Assembly: GCA_947626785.1 (NCBI GenBank) | Contig: CANQTO010000031.1 | Location: forward strand, 1 to 33,422 | Length of the DNA stretch: 33,422 nucleotides | Direction of reading: 5' to 3' | Source of the DNA: an uncultured Oscillospiraceae bacterium | GTDB taxonomy: Bacteria > Bacillota > Clostridia > Oscillospirales > Oscillospiraceae | Shown: positions 1-8,404 of the stretch, piece after piece | Layout: each line of letters begins with the position of its first letter | How positions within the stretch are numbered: position 1 is the stretch's first letter | Program-made: the position numbers and the translations under genes | Notes under the pieces: generated by a model | Told to the model about the DNA's origin: nothing | The model's input: only the letters and a program-made list of their open reading frames with translations | The model's database searches: none

Positions 1-118
1 CTCCCCATATCAAAAATGCCGGGAAAGCCCGAAAATACGGGCTATACCGACATTTAAGAACTTCTAAAGAGATAATCTAAATTCCTATCTAATTTTTATG
101 TTCAAAACAAGCCCTAAT
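1..118 (+). pseudogene. Decayed middle part of an Eco57I-like methyltransferase gene, cut by the window edge
   Basis: This AT-rich stretch has no open reading frame, but one frame (codons from position 79 to 111) reads KFLSNFYVQNK. That resembles, from memory, the segment that precedes the NLDTLYQ region in Eco57I-type methylases that start at the NPPY motif. The following NLDTLYQEYPEY lies in the next frame from about position 116, so a frameshift near 110-118 is likely. In the first frame there are also stops at 55-57 and 73-75. What I see is frame disruption; that it is the same gene as the downstream ORF is inference. The N-terminal half with the NPPY motif would lie left of the window. 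Confidence 0.4.
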
Positions 119-718
119 TTAGATACTTTGTATCAAGAGTACCCAGAGTATAAAAATGTTATTGGAAGTAATGGAAGGGATAAGAGATTCAGAAACAATA
201 TTTTTGAGAAAATAGATTTATTTACTGTAGATAAAACATTTTCCGATGATGTATGTATTCTGGGAGTGATAAAGAACAAACGTCAATGGAGATTCTTTCC
301 TAAGAGCTTTATTGATCTTTCACACGAAAATCTGTTTAACTGGAAGACGCTTGTAGGAGCTGCTAGCGGTGGTGGGGCATTTGGTGAAACATTAAGCCAG
401 CCTATTATTTTGGAGCCCAATCAAGGTTATACGCAAACATATATTGGGGTTGGAAATTTCAATACGCGTCAAGAAGCTGAACATTTGGCAAAGTATATCA
501 AAACAAAATTTTTGCGAACAATGCTAGGCGTATTAAAGATTACGCAGCATAACGATATTGGCACTTGGCGTTACGTCCCCCTCCAAGACTTCACCCCTTC
601 CTCCGATATCGACTGGACAAAGTCCATCCCGGAGATCGACCGGCAGCTCTACGCCAAATACGGGCTGGACGAGGCCGAGATCGCGTTCATCGAATCCCAT
701 GTAAAGGAGATGGCGTGA
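98..718 (+). CDS. C-terminal (target-recognition) part of an Eco57I-like DNA adenine methyltransferase, probably a truncated remnant
   Basis: The 206 residues match, by recall of the family, the C-terminal half of Eco57I-type methylases: EYPEYKNVIGS, RFRNNIFEKIDLF, RTMLGVLKITQHN and WRYVPLQDFTPSSDIDW, ending in EIAFIESHVKEMA. No NPPY catalytic motif is present, so alone it should not methylate DNA; it would contribute target recognition. No Shine-Dalgarno precedes the ATG at 98, and coding traces continue upstream in another frame, so this start is probably an artefact of truncation. Up to about 560 the DNA is AT-rich, then it turns abruptly GC-rich within the conserved ITQHN/WRYVPLQDF segment, which suggests a recombination junction inside the gene. 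Its stop codon lies one base before the ATG of the restriction subunit, so the two were translated as a unit. The family call is fairly firm; whether it is expressed is doubtful. Confidence 0.7.
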   Translation: MFKTSPNLDTLYQEYPEYKNVIGSNGRDKRFRNNIFEKIDLFTVDKTFSDDVCILGVIKNKRQWRFFPKSFIDLSHENLFNWKTLVGAASGGGAFGETLSQPIILEPNQGYTQTYIGVGNFNTRQEAEHLAKYIKTKFLRTMLGVLKITQHNDIGTWRYVPLQDFTPSSDIDWTKSIPEIDRQLYAKYGLDEAEIAFIESHVKEMA

Positions 719-719
719 T

Positions 720-3700
720 ATGGCGGCAGTACAGATCAGGCCCTTTGTGAACGTCGTGCCCATGGTCTACTGCTACAGCCAGCCGGGCGTCAGCTACCGG
801 GAGGGCTGGGTCAAGATCGGCTATACGGAAAAGCAGACGCCCCAGGAGCGCATCCGGCAGCAGACCCACACGCCGGGCATCCGCACCAAGCTGGAGTGGA
901 TGGACCTGGCCATGTTCAAGGACGGCTCCGGGGATTCCTTCACCGACAAGGACTTCCACAAGTTCCTGGAGGTGGAGAAGCAGGTGGAACGGGAGCGGGG
1001 GACCGAGCTGTTCCACATCGACGGGGCCCGCTCCCAGCTGTATTTTAACGACTTTGCCTGCCGCCGTTCCGTCTACGACGGGGCGGAGCGCTTCGACTAT
1101 CAGCTTCGCCGGGAACAGCGGGAAGCCGTGGAGATGACGAAGGCGTATTTTGAAAAGGGCGGCAAGGAATTTCTCTGGAATGCCAAGCCCCGCTTCGGCA
1201 AGACGCTGACTTCCTATGACCTTATACGTCAGATGGGCTTTGACAAGGTCTTGATCGTGACGAACCGGCCCAGCATCGCCAACTCCTGGGCGGAGGACTT
1301 CAACAAGTTCATCGGCTGGCGGGGCAAGCTGGCCTTCGTCTCCGACACGGACGCGCTGAAGGGCAAAAAGGGCGTGATGTCCCGGGAGCAGTACGCTGGA
1401 CACCTGCACCTGTGGGGCGACGAGGAGTACAAGGGGATGGTGGCCTTTGAGTCCCTCCAGGGGCTGAAGGGCTCCGTATACTTCGGCGGACAGTACGACA
1501 AGCTGAAGTGGATGAGTCAGCTGAGCTTTGACCTGCTGATCGTGGACGAGGCCCAGGAGGGCGTGGACACCATGCGCACCGACCGGGCGTTTCAGAATAT
1601 CAAGCGCCGGCACACCCTGTACTTGTCCGGGACGCCCTTCAAGGCTTTGGCAGACGGTCAGTTCAGCGCCGATCAGATCTTCAACTGGACCTATGCCGAC
1701 GAACAGGATGCGAAAGAGCGTTGGACCGGGGAGGCGTACAACCCCTATGAGCCGCTCCCCCGGCTGGCCATGTTCACCTATCAGCTCTCCAACATGATCT
1801 ATGACCAGATCCAGCGGGGCGCAGACTTATCCGATGAGGGCACGGTGGACTATGCCTTTGACCTGAATGAGTTTTTCGCCACCAACGAGTCCGGCGCTTT
1901 TCTCCACGAGGCGGAGATCAAAAAATTCCTCCACGCCCTGGTGACTCAGGAGAAATACCCTTTCTCCACGCCGGAAGTGCGTGGGGAGCTCAGCCATACG
2001 CTGTGGCTTCTGAACCGGGTGGCCTCCGCTCGGGCGCTGGCGAAGCTGCTGAGGGCGGACCCGGTGTTCTCGGAGTATGAGATCGTCCTGGCCGCCGGGG
2101 ATGGGCGGCTGGAGGATGACGACGAGAACCTCAGAGCCTTTGACCGGGTGAAGCAGGCCATTGCTACAAACGAAAAGACCATCACCCTGAGTGTGGGGCA
2201 GCTCACTGTGGGCGTGACCATCCCGGAGTGGAGCGGCGTCCTGATGCTCTGCAATATGCAGAGCCCGTCCTCCTATATGCAGGCGGCCTTCCGGGCGCAG
2301 AACCCCTGTATGTTTACTAGAGACGGAAAACAGTACCGGAAAGAGACGGCCTATGTATTCGACTTTGACCCGGCGCGGACGCTGATCGTCTTTGACGACT
2401 TCGCCAACAACTTAAGCCCCGACACCGCCGCCGGGCGAGGTACCAGCGAGGAACGGCGGGCCAAGATCAAGAGGCTTCTGAACTTCTTCCCCGTGCTGGG
2501 CGAGGACGACGAGGGCTGTATGGTGGAGCTGGACGCGGCGCAGGTGCTCTCTATCCCCCGGAGGCTCAAGAGCGCGGAGGTGGTCCGGCGGGGCTTTATG
2601 TCCAATTTCCTGTTCCAGAACATCAGCAACGTATTCGGCGCGCCTGCCGTGGTACAGGAGATCGTGGGCAAGCTGACCCCGGCCCACGAGGAGCCCAAGG
2701 CCAAGAAAAACGACAGCCTGTCCCAGATGGGGACTGTCCCGGTGGACAGCGAGGGCAACGTGGACATCCCGCGGGAGATCGTCATTGGCAAGACCCAGGA
2801 GCTGTTCGGGCCGAAGATATACGAAGACCTGACGGAGCAGTTCTCCGAGCTGCCCTCGCTGCAAGAAAGCGGGTCGCCCATTGAGGACAGCGTGAAGACC
2901 TTTGTGGATAAGGTCAAGGAGTCCGTGAAGAAGTCTGTGGTGGAACCGGTCATGGACAGCTACGAGGTGAAGAAGTCCGCCCGGAACCGCATCGAGCGGC
3001 AGGTCAGCCAGGAGATTGAGCGGACCTTCGGGACCTTGCGGGACGATTTCCTCCAGCAGAAGAACATCGCCGCGGCGGAGCTGAACCGCCGCCAGCAGGA
3101 GGCGGAGACGCCGGAGGAGCTGGCCGCGGCGGACCGGGATTTCCAGTCCGCCATGCAGGAGGCCCAGGCCGCGTTCCAGAGCGCCATTCAGGAGGCGGTG
3201 CAGGACACCATCCAAAACAAGCCCTCGACTGTCGTGGAGCAGATGGAGCGACAGAAGGCGGAGGAGAAAAAGAAGACCGTGGAGGATTCCGTGCGGGACC
3301 ACCTGCGGGGCTTCTCCCGGACGATCCCCAGCTTTATCATGGCCTACGGCGACGAGGGGCTGACCCTCTCAAACTTCGACGACTACACCGAGGACGATGT
3401 GTTCCTGGCTGTCACCGGCATCACCGAAGACGATTTCCGCTTTCTGCGGGACGGCGGCGATTACACGGACCCGCTCACCGGAGAGACAGCCCACTTCGCG
3501 GGGCAGCTCTTTGACGAGACGGTGTTCAACGACTCCATCCGGGAGTTTCTGCGCAAGAAGGAGGAACTGGCCAACTACTTCGAGGAGGGGCACACTGAGG
3601 ACATCTTTGACTACATCCCGCCTCAGAAGACAAACCAGATCTTCACTCCCCGCTGGGTGGTGAAAAAGATGGTGGACGAGCTGGAGGCGGAAAACCCCGG

Positions 3701-4028
3701 CTGCTTTGACGACCCGGCAAAGACCTTTGCGGACCTCTATATGAAGTCCGGGCTGTATATCACGGAGATAGTGAAGCGGCTGTTCCACAGCCCGGCCATC
3801 AAGGCTGCCTACCCGGACGACGGGGAGCGCATCCGTCATATCCTCCGTGAGCAGGTCTATGGGCTGGCCCCCACAAGGATCATCTATCTGATCGCCACAA
3901 ATTACATCCTGGGCTTTGATGAAACGCTGAAAACCGAGACGAAGAACTTTGCCCAGGGAGACGCTGCGGAAGCGGCAAAGAACGGCACACTGGAGGCGTT
4001 GGTGGACCGGTGCTTTCAGCAGCATTAA
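720..4028 (+). CDS. Restriction subunit: GIY-YIG nuclease-like domain, superfamily 2 helicase, methyltransferase-like C-terminus
   Basis: This 1102-residue protein should translocate on DNA and cut unmodified sites. Residues about 16-48 (VYCYSQ, VKIGYT, R44) look like a GIY-YIG/T5orf172 nuclease fold. Helicase motifs follow: Walker A with GKT at 160-162, a DEAQ box at 276-279, SGTP at 303-306 and a motif VI-like segment YMQAAFRAQNP at 519-529. Residues roughly 740-870 are highly charged and probably coiled coil. The C-terminus (about 973-1102) contains QIFTPRWVVKKMV, like methyltransferase motif X, and DLYMKSGLY around 1006-1013, like a variant motif I, but stops before any NPPY. The ATG at 720 follows AAAGGAG and sits one base past the upstream stop, indicating translational coupling. 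The reading frame is intact. The helicase assignment is strong; the nuclease assignment is moderately sure. Confidence 0.85.
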   Translation: MAAVQIRPFVNVVPMVYCYSQPGVSYREGWVKIGYTEKQTPQERIRQQTHTPGIRTKLEWMDLAMFKDGSGDSFTDKDFHKFLEVEKQVERERGTELFHIDGARSQLYFNDFACRRSVYDGAERFDYQLRREQREAVEMTKAYFEKGGKEFLWNAKPRFGKTLTSYDLIRQMGFDKVLIVTNRPSIANSWAEDFNKFIGWRGKLAFVSDTDALKGKKGVMSREQYAGHLHLWGDEEYKGMVAFESLQGLKGSVYFGGQYDKLKWMSQLSFDLLIVDEAQEGVDTMRTDRAFQNIKRRHTLYLSGTPFKALADGQFSADQIFNWTYADEQDAKERWTGEAYNPYEPLPRLAMFTYQLSNMIYDQIQRGADLSDEGTVDYAFDLNEFFATNESGAFLHEAEIKKFLHALVTQEKYPFSTPEVRGELSHTLWLLNRVASARALAKLLRADPVFSEYEIVLAAGDGRLEDDDENLRAFDRVKQAIATNEKTITLSVGQLTVGVTIPEWSGVLMLCNMQSPSSYMQAAFRAQNPCMFTRDGKQYRKETAYVFDFDPARTLIVFDDFANNLSPDTAAGRGTSEERRAKIKRLLNFFPVLGEDDEGCMVELDAAQVLSIPRRLKSAEVVRRGFMSNFLFQNISNVFGAPAVVQEIVGKLTPAHEEPKAKKNDSLSQMGTVPVDSEGNVDIPREIVIGKTQELFGPKIYEDLTEQFSELPSLQESGSPIEDSVKTFVDKVKESVKKSVVEPVMDSYEVKKSARNRIERQVSQEIERTFGTLRDDFLQQKNIAAAELNRRQQEAETPEELAAADRDFQSAMQEAQAAFQSAIQEAVQDTIQNKPSTVVEQMERQKAEEKKKTVEDSVRDHLRGFSRTIPSFIMAYGDEGLTLSNFDDYTEDDVFLAVTGITEDDFRFLRDGGDYTDPLTGETAHFAGQLFDETVFNDSIREFLRKKEELANYFEEGHTEDIFDYIPPQKTNQIFTPRWVVKKMVDELEAENPGCFDDPAKTFADLYMKSGLYITEIVKRLFHSPAIKAAYPDDGERIRHILREQVYGLAPTRIIYLIATNYILGFDETLKTETKNFAQGDAAEAAKNGTLEALVDRCFQQH

Positions 4029-4032
4029 AAGT

Positions 4033-4125
4033 CCCTTTGGAACAAAGGGCGCACTTCTATACGGGGGTAGCCCCGTATCGTGCGCGGTGAGTTTGAACCG
4101 CCCTGGCAGGTGAATGCCGGGGCGG
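4033..4125. repeat. Run of three hairpins after the restriction gene
   Basis: Three inverted repeats follow one another: CCCTTT/AAAGGG (4033-4038 with 4044-4049), ATACGGGG/CCCCGTAT around a GTAG loop (4059-4066 with 4071-4078), extended by GCGCAC/GTGCGC (4049-4054 with 4080-4085), and an 11-bp stem with one G-T pair (4098-4108 with 4115-4125). None is followed by a T-tract, so they are not textbook intrinsic terminators, although they may end or stabilise the restriction transcript. The rest of the 4029-4267 gap holds a promoter and a leader. Confidence 0.6.
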
Positions 4126-4142
4126 GGTTAAATTTCCATTTC

Positions 4143-4171
4143 TTGACAAATATGGGCGCGTTTTGTATAAT
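4143..4171 (+). promoter_or_regulatory. Consensus sigma-A promoter of the sensor kinase gene
   Basis: The sequence shows TTGACA at 4143-4148, a 17-base spacer and TATAAT at 4166-4171, an exact match to the housekeeping consensus. A 10-base palindrome, AAAGTACTTT (4178-4187), overlaps the expected transcription start and could be an operator. The leader then forms a CCCCGC/GCGGGG hairpin (4213-4218 with 4225-4230) before the start codon at 4268. Confidence 0.8.
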
Positions 4172-4267
4172 AATTTTAAAGTACTTTTGATTGGATAGAC
4201 TGGTGTATTATGCCCCGCACGACGGCGGGGGCAGGCGCTTTGTGACAGGAGAGGGGGCGAACAGGAG

Positions 4268-6484
4268 ATGGACAAGCGGCAAAAAAAGGCCCGCGGCCGC
4301 CGGAGCAGGCTGATCTATCTGATCATGCCGCTGGTCATCGCCCTGTGCGTGCTGCTGTTTTCCCTGCTGGCCCGCTCCTCCGCCCAGCTGACGCGCCAGT
4401 CCAGCGCAGAGCTGAACCGGCGTTATCTGCGGGAGATGACAGCGCAGATCACCAGCCATTTCAACACCGGCCTGGAGGACCGCTTTTCCATGCTCCGGAC
4501 CGCGGCCGGCAGCGTCAACGCCGGGGATCTACAGGACGAGGCGAGCCTCTCCGCCTTTCTCCGGGAGATGGAGGAGAAGACAGGCTTCGGCTTTGTGGCT
4601 CTCGTGGACGAGCAGGGCCTGTATGTCGATAAAGAGGGGGCGCGGCCCGCGGCCTCTCTGCTCAGCTTTCTGCCGGAGCTGCTGGAGGGGCAGAACCACC
4701 TGATCTCCTACAATGAGGCCCTCTACAACAAGGATATGATCGTCATGGCCGAGCAGATCCAGCCGCTGGCCTATGGAGATACGCATTTTATCGCCATTCT
4801 GGCCGGCTTTGACAGCGAGGCCTTCAGCTCCCAGCTGTCCCTGAAAAACCGGGAGGCCCAGACCTACGCCAGCATCGTCACCGGCCAGGGCAGCTTCATT
4901 GTATACAACACCTTTCATGACGATCTGCCCCGGGGCAGCGACATTTTCAGCCAGCTGGACAGCCACGCCGAGTTCGCGGAGGGCTATTCCCTGGAGCAGA
5001 TCCGGCAGGACTTCGCCGCCGGCCGGGCGGGCATGACGGTCTTTACCATCTCCGGCCGGCTCCAGTGCATGTACTACTCCCCGGCAAAGGGCTCGGACTG
5101 GTTCCTCCTGCTGGAGGTCCCCTATGACGTGACCGACGCGCTGGTGAGCAATCTGGCCGAGCAGCTGCAATTCAACAGCCTGCTGGTGATGGTGGCGATC
5201 CTGCTGCTGTTCTTCGGCCTGTTTCTGATCTACGCAGCGAACATGAACCGGTACGCCCGGGAGCTGAAGGCCGCCCAGAAGCGGGCCGAGCGGGCCAGCC
5301 AGGCCAAGAGTGAATTTCTGCGCCGCATGAGCCACGAGCTGCGCACACCCATGAACGGCATCATCGGCATGACCGCCATCGCCCGGAACAACCTGGACGA
5401 CGCCGGTCAGGTAGTGGACTGCCTGAAAAAGGTGGACCTCTCCTCCCGGCATCTGCTGTCCCTGGTCAACGACATACTGGACATGTCCCAGCTGGAGAGC
5501 GGCCAGGTGGACCTGAAGCCGGAGCATTTTGATCTGGGCAGCTTTCTGGAGAATCTGAACGCGGTCTGGCGGAAGGAGGCCTCGGATAAGGGCCTGCGCT
5601 TTGAGACCCGGGTGGAGGGCGCGGTGGACGCCCAGCTGGTGGGGGACACGCTCCGGGTCAACCAGATGCTCACCAAGCTCCTTTCAAACGCCGTGAAGTT
5701 TACCGGCCGGGGCAGCGTCACCCTGACCGTCTCCCCGCTGAAGCGGGAGGAAAAGCGGCTCTGGCTCCGCTTCCTGGTAGAGGACACCGGTCCCGGCATC
5801 CCGGAGGAGCGGCTGGAGCGGATCTTCCGCCCCTTCGAGCAGGCGGACGCGGACGTCGCCCAGCACTACGGGGGCGCCGGCCTGGGTCTGCCCATCGTGC
5901 GGCGCTACGCGGAGCTCATGGGCGGCCGTGTGGAGGTCCAAAGCGCCAGCGGCCAGGGCAGCCGCTTTATTCTGGAGCTCCCCTTCGACCTGGTAGAGGG
6001 CGCCCAGCCCCTGCACTGGGGGCCGGAGGAGAGCGGCCCGGCAGAGAGCCCTGCCGCCGTCTACGATTTCGCCGGCAAGCGCATCCTCCTGGCCGAGGAC
6101 AACGAGCTCAACCGGGAGATCGCCACCGAGCTCTTGGGCGAGGAGACCGGGGCGGAGATGGTGCCGGCGGAGGACGGCCGGGAGGCCGTGGAGCTCTTCG
6201 CCGCCTCGGAGCCGGGGACCTTTGACCTGATCCTGATGGATCTAATGATGCCCAACATGGACGGCTATGAGGCCACCCGGGCCATCCGGGCCATGGACCG
6301 GCCCGACGCCAAGAGCATCCCCATCCTGGCCGTGACGGCCAACACCTATTCCGAGGACGCGGAGAAGTGCTTCCAGGCGGGGATGGACGCCCATCTGTCC
6401 AAACCCCTGGAGATCTCGGCGGTGTACGCCGCCGTCAACGAGGTCCTCTCCCGGGAGGAGAGAAAGGAGGTTCACCATGGTTAA
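4268..6484 (+). CDS. Membrane-bound hybrid sensor histidine kinase with a C-terminal receiver domain
   Basis: The 738-residue protein has a basic N-terminus, a membrane helix at about 15-37, an extracellular sensor region (about 38-300, perhaps Cache-like), a second helix at about 302-326, and then a dimerisation/phosphoacceptor domain with H356 in [11 protein letters not shown]. The ATPase domain shows an N box (LLSNAVKF, about 470), DTGPGIP (about 508) and [10 protein letters not shown] (about 540). The receiver domain follows, with acidic residues in LLAEDNE and the probable phosphorylated Asp, D658, in LILMDLMMP, plus a conserved LSKP lysine. No HAMP or HPt domain is evident. No separate response regulator or DNA-binding partner is in the window, so the output is unknown. 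The stop codon overlaps the hydrolase start by 8 bases, implying co-translation. The signal sensed cannot be told. Confidence 0.92.
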   Translation: MDKRQKKARGRRSRLIYLIMPLVIALCVLLFSLLARSSAQLTRQSSAELNRRYLREMTAQITSHFNTGLEDRFSMLRTAAGSVNAGDLQDEASLSAFLREMEEKTGFGFVALVDEQGLYVDKEGARPAASLLSFLPELLEGQNHLISYNEALYNKDMIVMAEQIQPLAYGDTHFIAILAGFDSEAFSSQLSLKNREAQTYASIVTGQGSFIVYNTFHDDLPRGSDIFSQLDSHAEFAEGYSLEQIRQDFAAGRAGMTVFTISGRLQCMYYSPAKGSDWFLLLEVPYDVTDALVSNLAEQLQFNSLLVMVAILLLFFGLFLIYAANMNRYARELKAAQKRAERASQAKSEFLRRMSHELRTPMNGIIGMTAIARNNLDDAGQVVDCLKKVDLSSRHLLSLVNDILDMSQLESGQVDLKPEHFDLGSFLENLNAVWRKEASDKGLRFETRVEGAVDAQLVGDTLRVNQMLTKLLSNAVKFTGRGSVTLTVSPLKREEKRLWLRFLVEDTGPGIPEERLERIFRPFEQADADVAQHYGGAGLGLPIVRRYAELMGGRVEVQSASGQGSRFILELPFDLVEGAQPLHWGPEESGPAESPAAVYDFAGKRILLAEDNELNREIATELLGEETGAEMVPAEDGREAVELFAASEPGTFDLILMDLMMPNMDGYEATRAIRAMDRPDAKSIPILAVTANTYSEDAEKCFQAGMDAHLSKPLEISAVYAAVNEVLSREERKEVHHG

Positions 6485-7100
6485 AAACGCCGCCCTGCTC
6501 ATGATCGACATGCAGAAGGGCTTTCTGGACCCGGCCTCCCCCTGCTGTATCGCCGGCGCGGCGGCCACGGTGCCCGCCTGCGCCGCCGCGGCGGAGTTCT
6601 GCCGGAGGGAGGGCATCCCCGTGTTCTTCGTCACCCGGAGCTACCGGGCCGACGGGAGCGACGTGGAGCACAGCCGCTACCAGGCCTGGGCCCAGGGGGG
6701 CAAGCCCCTGTCCCCCGGCTGCCCCGAGGCGATCTCCGCGGAGCCGCCCGAGGAGCTGCGGCCCCGGGAGGGGGACTACGCGCTCTTCAAGCCCCGCTTC
6801 TCCGCCTTCTTCCACACGGAGCTGGACCTGATCCTCCGCCGTCTGGGGGTGGACACCGTCCTCTTAGCGGGGACCACCACGCCCAACTGCATCCGGGCCA
6901 GCTGCTATGACGCCCTGTCCCTGGAGTACAATGTGGCCGTGCTGAGCGACTGCACCTCCTCCGCGACCGAGGAGATCCAGCAGGCCAATCTGCGGGACAT
7001 GGCCAATGTGGGGGCCCGCATCCTGACCCTGCGGGAGCTGACGGAGGGCGCAGAGCTGCCGGACAGCGTCCGCGCCGCCCGGGAGCGGAGATACGGATAA
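6477..7100 (+). CDS. Isochorismatase-family cysteine hydrolase
   Basis: The 207-residue cytoplasmic protein has the family's catalytic triad: D11 in [11 protein letters not shown]105 in FKPRFSAF, and C138 in [14 protein letters not shown], preceded by the usual TT residues before the nucleophile. The family includes isochorismatases, nicotinamidases, N-carbamoylsarcosine and biuret hydrolases; the sequence alone does not choose among them, and no siderophore or NAD genes are nearby. The ATG at 6477 has an excellent AAAGGAGG 6 bases upstream and lies within the last codons of the sensor kinase, so the two genes form one unit. A terminator follows directly. Pairing with a hybrid kinase is unusual and could mean that its substrate or product is linked to the sensed signal, which is inference. 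Confidence 0.9.
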   Translation: MVKNAALLMIDMQKGFLDPASPCCIAGAAATVPACAAAAEFCRREGIPVFFVTRSYRADGSDVEHSRYQAWAQGGKPLSPGCPEAISAEPPEELRPREGDYALFKPRFSAFFHTELDLILRRLGVDTVLLAGTTTPNCIRASCYDALSLEYNVAVLSDCTSSATEEIQQANLRDMANVGARILTLRELTEGAELPDSVRAARERRYG

Positions 7101-7106
7101 GAAAAG

Positions 7107-7140
7107 ACAGGCCGGAGTAAAAAGCTCCGGCCTGTAAGTT
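7107..7140 (+). terminator. Intrinsic terminator after the kinase-hydrolase unit
   Basis: An 11-bp perfect stem, ACAGGCCGGAG (7107-7117) with CTCCGGCCTGT (7125-7135) and a 7-base A-rich loop, begins 6 bases after the hydrolase stop. AAGTTTT follows, a short T-run consistent with rho-independent termination. Confidence 0.75.
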
Positions 7141-7160
7141 TTAGAAAAGCCTCGCAGAGT

Positions 7161-7366
7161 TTCGCGCCCGCAGGCGCGAAAGAATTCTGATCGTTTTTGG
7201 CGGCGGCGTGTACGTCGCCAAAAACTCTTCTCAGCCCGCAAACGTGCGCAAACCCCGTCCCTGACGGGGTTCGTCGTGCGCTGCAGCGGGCTGCAATCTT
7301 TTTGCCTAAGAAGGCCCTTTGGGCCTTCTTAGGCAGGCGAAAGCCGCCGTTTCCGGCGGCTTTCGC
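7161..7366. repeat. Chain of palindromes between convergent genes
   Basis: The 289-base gap between the hydrolase and the abrB-type gene carries five perfect inverted repeats in succession: TTCGCGCC/GGCGCGAA (7161-7180), GTTTTTGGCG/CGCCAAAAAC (7193-7225), CAGCCCGC/GCGGGCTG (7232-7239 with 7286-7293) enclosing AACCCCGTC/GACGGGGTT (7251-7271), a 14-bp stem around TTT (7304-7317 with 7321-7334), and a 12-bp stem (7337-7348 with 7355-7366). None has a proper T-tract on either strand. The last two could be part of the termination region of the minus-strand gene, but the number and perfection exceed what termination needs. Confidence 0.7.
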
Positions 7367-7389
7367 TTTCCCTCTCATGCGTTGATCCG

Positions 7390-7635
7390 TTACACTTTGT
7401 TCTGCAATTTGCCGACGCAATCCGCGCAGATGCTTCTGCCCTTGTAGTTGATCAGCTCCCGCACACTGTCGCAAAAGACGCAGGCTGCCTGATACTTGCG
7501 GAGAATAACATTGTCCCCCTCCACATATATCTCTAACGCGTCCTTCTCGGCGATGTCCAGGGTGCGGCGCATCTCGATGGGCAGTACGATCCGTCCCAGT
7601 TCGTCTACCTTGCGAACGATCCCAGTGGATTTCAT
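7390..7635 (-). CDS. AbrB/SpoVT-type transition-state regulator with C-terminal zinc ribbon
   Basis: The 81-residue protein begins MKSTGIVRKVDELGRIVLP, the swapped-hairpin AbrB DNA-binding domain, continues with MRRTLDI and LEIYVEGD, and ends in a CVFC...CADC zinc-ribbon-like pair typical of Clostridia members. It should bind DNA as a dimer or tetramer and control growth-phase or sporulation genes. The start is uncertain: the family start is the ATG at 7635, preceded by GAGGGGGGAAG, but the frame extends to a TTG at 7677 that has AGGAGG 10 bases upstream and lies only about 20 bases from the predicted transcription start. Use of the TTG would add 14 basic residues. It is divergent from spmAB, which may be a target; that is inference. 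Confidence 0.93.
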   Translation of the reverse strand: MKSTGIVRKVDELGRIVLPIEMRRTLDIAEKDALEIYVEGDNVILRKYQAACVFCDSVRELINYKGRSICADCVGKLQNKV

Positions 7636-7704
7636 TTTCTTCCCCCCTCGCTGCTTCACGCTCGTCTTGCCTTCCAAATTTTCCTATCCTCCTGAGATGA
7701 AGGT

Positions 7705-7733
7705 ATTATATGGAAAGAATGTCATTCTGTCAA
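7705..7733 (-). promoter_or_regulatory. Consensus sigma-A promoter of the abrB-type gene
   Basis: On the minus strand TTGACA (7733-7728) is followed by a 17-base spacer and TATAAT (7710-7705), an exact consensus match. The predicted leader to the TTG at 7677 is about 20 bases and contains AGGAGG at 7693-7688. The AT-rich DNA to its left side of spmA (7740-7825) may carry the spmA promoter, but I could not identify one with confidence. Confidence 0.8.
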
Positions 7734-7825
7734 TAAGAAATTATGCCGAAAAAATTAACAGATTAAAAACTTTTCACGGAAAAAAGTTCAATTTTTCCAA
7801 AAGTTGGAATAGTGGAGGTGTTTGT

Positions 7826-8404
7826 TTGCTGCTGGGTGTTTTGCTCCTGATCTTATATCTGCTCTCCACCCTCTGCGCGGCTCTGACCGGCAACGGCGCC
7901 GCGGCGGGGGCCGCTGTGACGGAGGGAGCCGGCCAGGCCGTCCGCTTCTGTCTGGAGCTGACGGGGGCCATCTGCCTCTGGAGCGGCGTGATGGAGCTGC
8001 TGGAGCGCGCCGGTGCGGCAGAGGTTCTGTCCCGGCTGCTGCGGCCCCTGCTGGGGAGGCTCTTCCCCCGCTCCTCCTCCAACAGGGAGGTCCTCTCCGC
8101 CCTGTCGGAAAACGTCAGCGCCAATCTGCTGGGCCTGGGCAACGCCGCCACCCCGGCGGGCATCCGGGCGGCCCGGGGCATGGCCCGGCTGGCGGGGGCC
8201 GGGGACGAGCTGTGCCTGCTGGTGGTGATCAACACCGCCTCCATCCAGCTGCTGCCCACCACCATCGCCTCCGTCCGGTCGGCGGCGGGGGCCTCCGCCG
8301 CCTTCGACATCCTGCCCGCCGTCTGGCTCAGCTCCCTGCTGTCGGTCTGCGCGGGCCTGAGCGCCGCGGCGCTGCTGCGCCGGCTCTGGCCGTGCGGGGG
8401 CTGA
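7826..8404 (+). CDS. spmA: Spore maturation protein A
   Basis: The 192-residue membrane protein matches SpmA by length and by conserved segments: LTGAICLWSGVMEL, LLRPLLGRLFP, LGLGNAATPAGIRA and INTASIQLLPTTIASVR. SpmA and SpmB are membrane proteins of the nucleoside-transporter-gate type that are needed for spore core dehydration in Bacillus. I chose the TTG at 7826 because GGAGGTG lies 5 bases upstream and the next residues start the first membrane helix; the frame is open much further upstream, but that part is AT-rich and not SpmA-like. The end overlaps spmB by 13 bases. Its presence argues for an endospore former. Confidence 0.93.
   Translation: MLLGVLLLILYLLSTLCAALTGNGAAAGAAVTEGAGQAVRFCLELTGAICLWSGVMELLERAGAAEVLSRLLRPLLGRLFPRSSSNREVLSALSENVSANLLGLGNAATPAGIRAARGMARLAGAGDELCLLVVINTASIQLLPTTIASVRSAAGASAAFDILPAVWLSSLLSVCAGLSAAALLRRLWPCGG

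Noticed and set aside
4178-4267. A riboswitch in the sensor kinase leader
   Set aside because: There is a single small hairpin, but no match to a riboswitch consensus that I know.
7304-7366. Ordinary terminators for the abrB-type gene
   Set aside because: The stems are strong, but neither has a T-tract in the minus direction; they were described as palindromes instead.
7496-7825. Upstream extension of spmA
   Set aside because: The extra codons overlap the abrB-type gene on the other strand and an AT-rich promoter region; GGAGGTG supports the TTG at 7826.
8392-8404. A frameshift joining spmA and spmB
   Set aside because: The 13-base overlap of two full-length, separately conserved proteins is a normal layout, and each has its own start.
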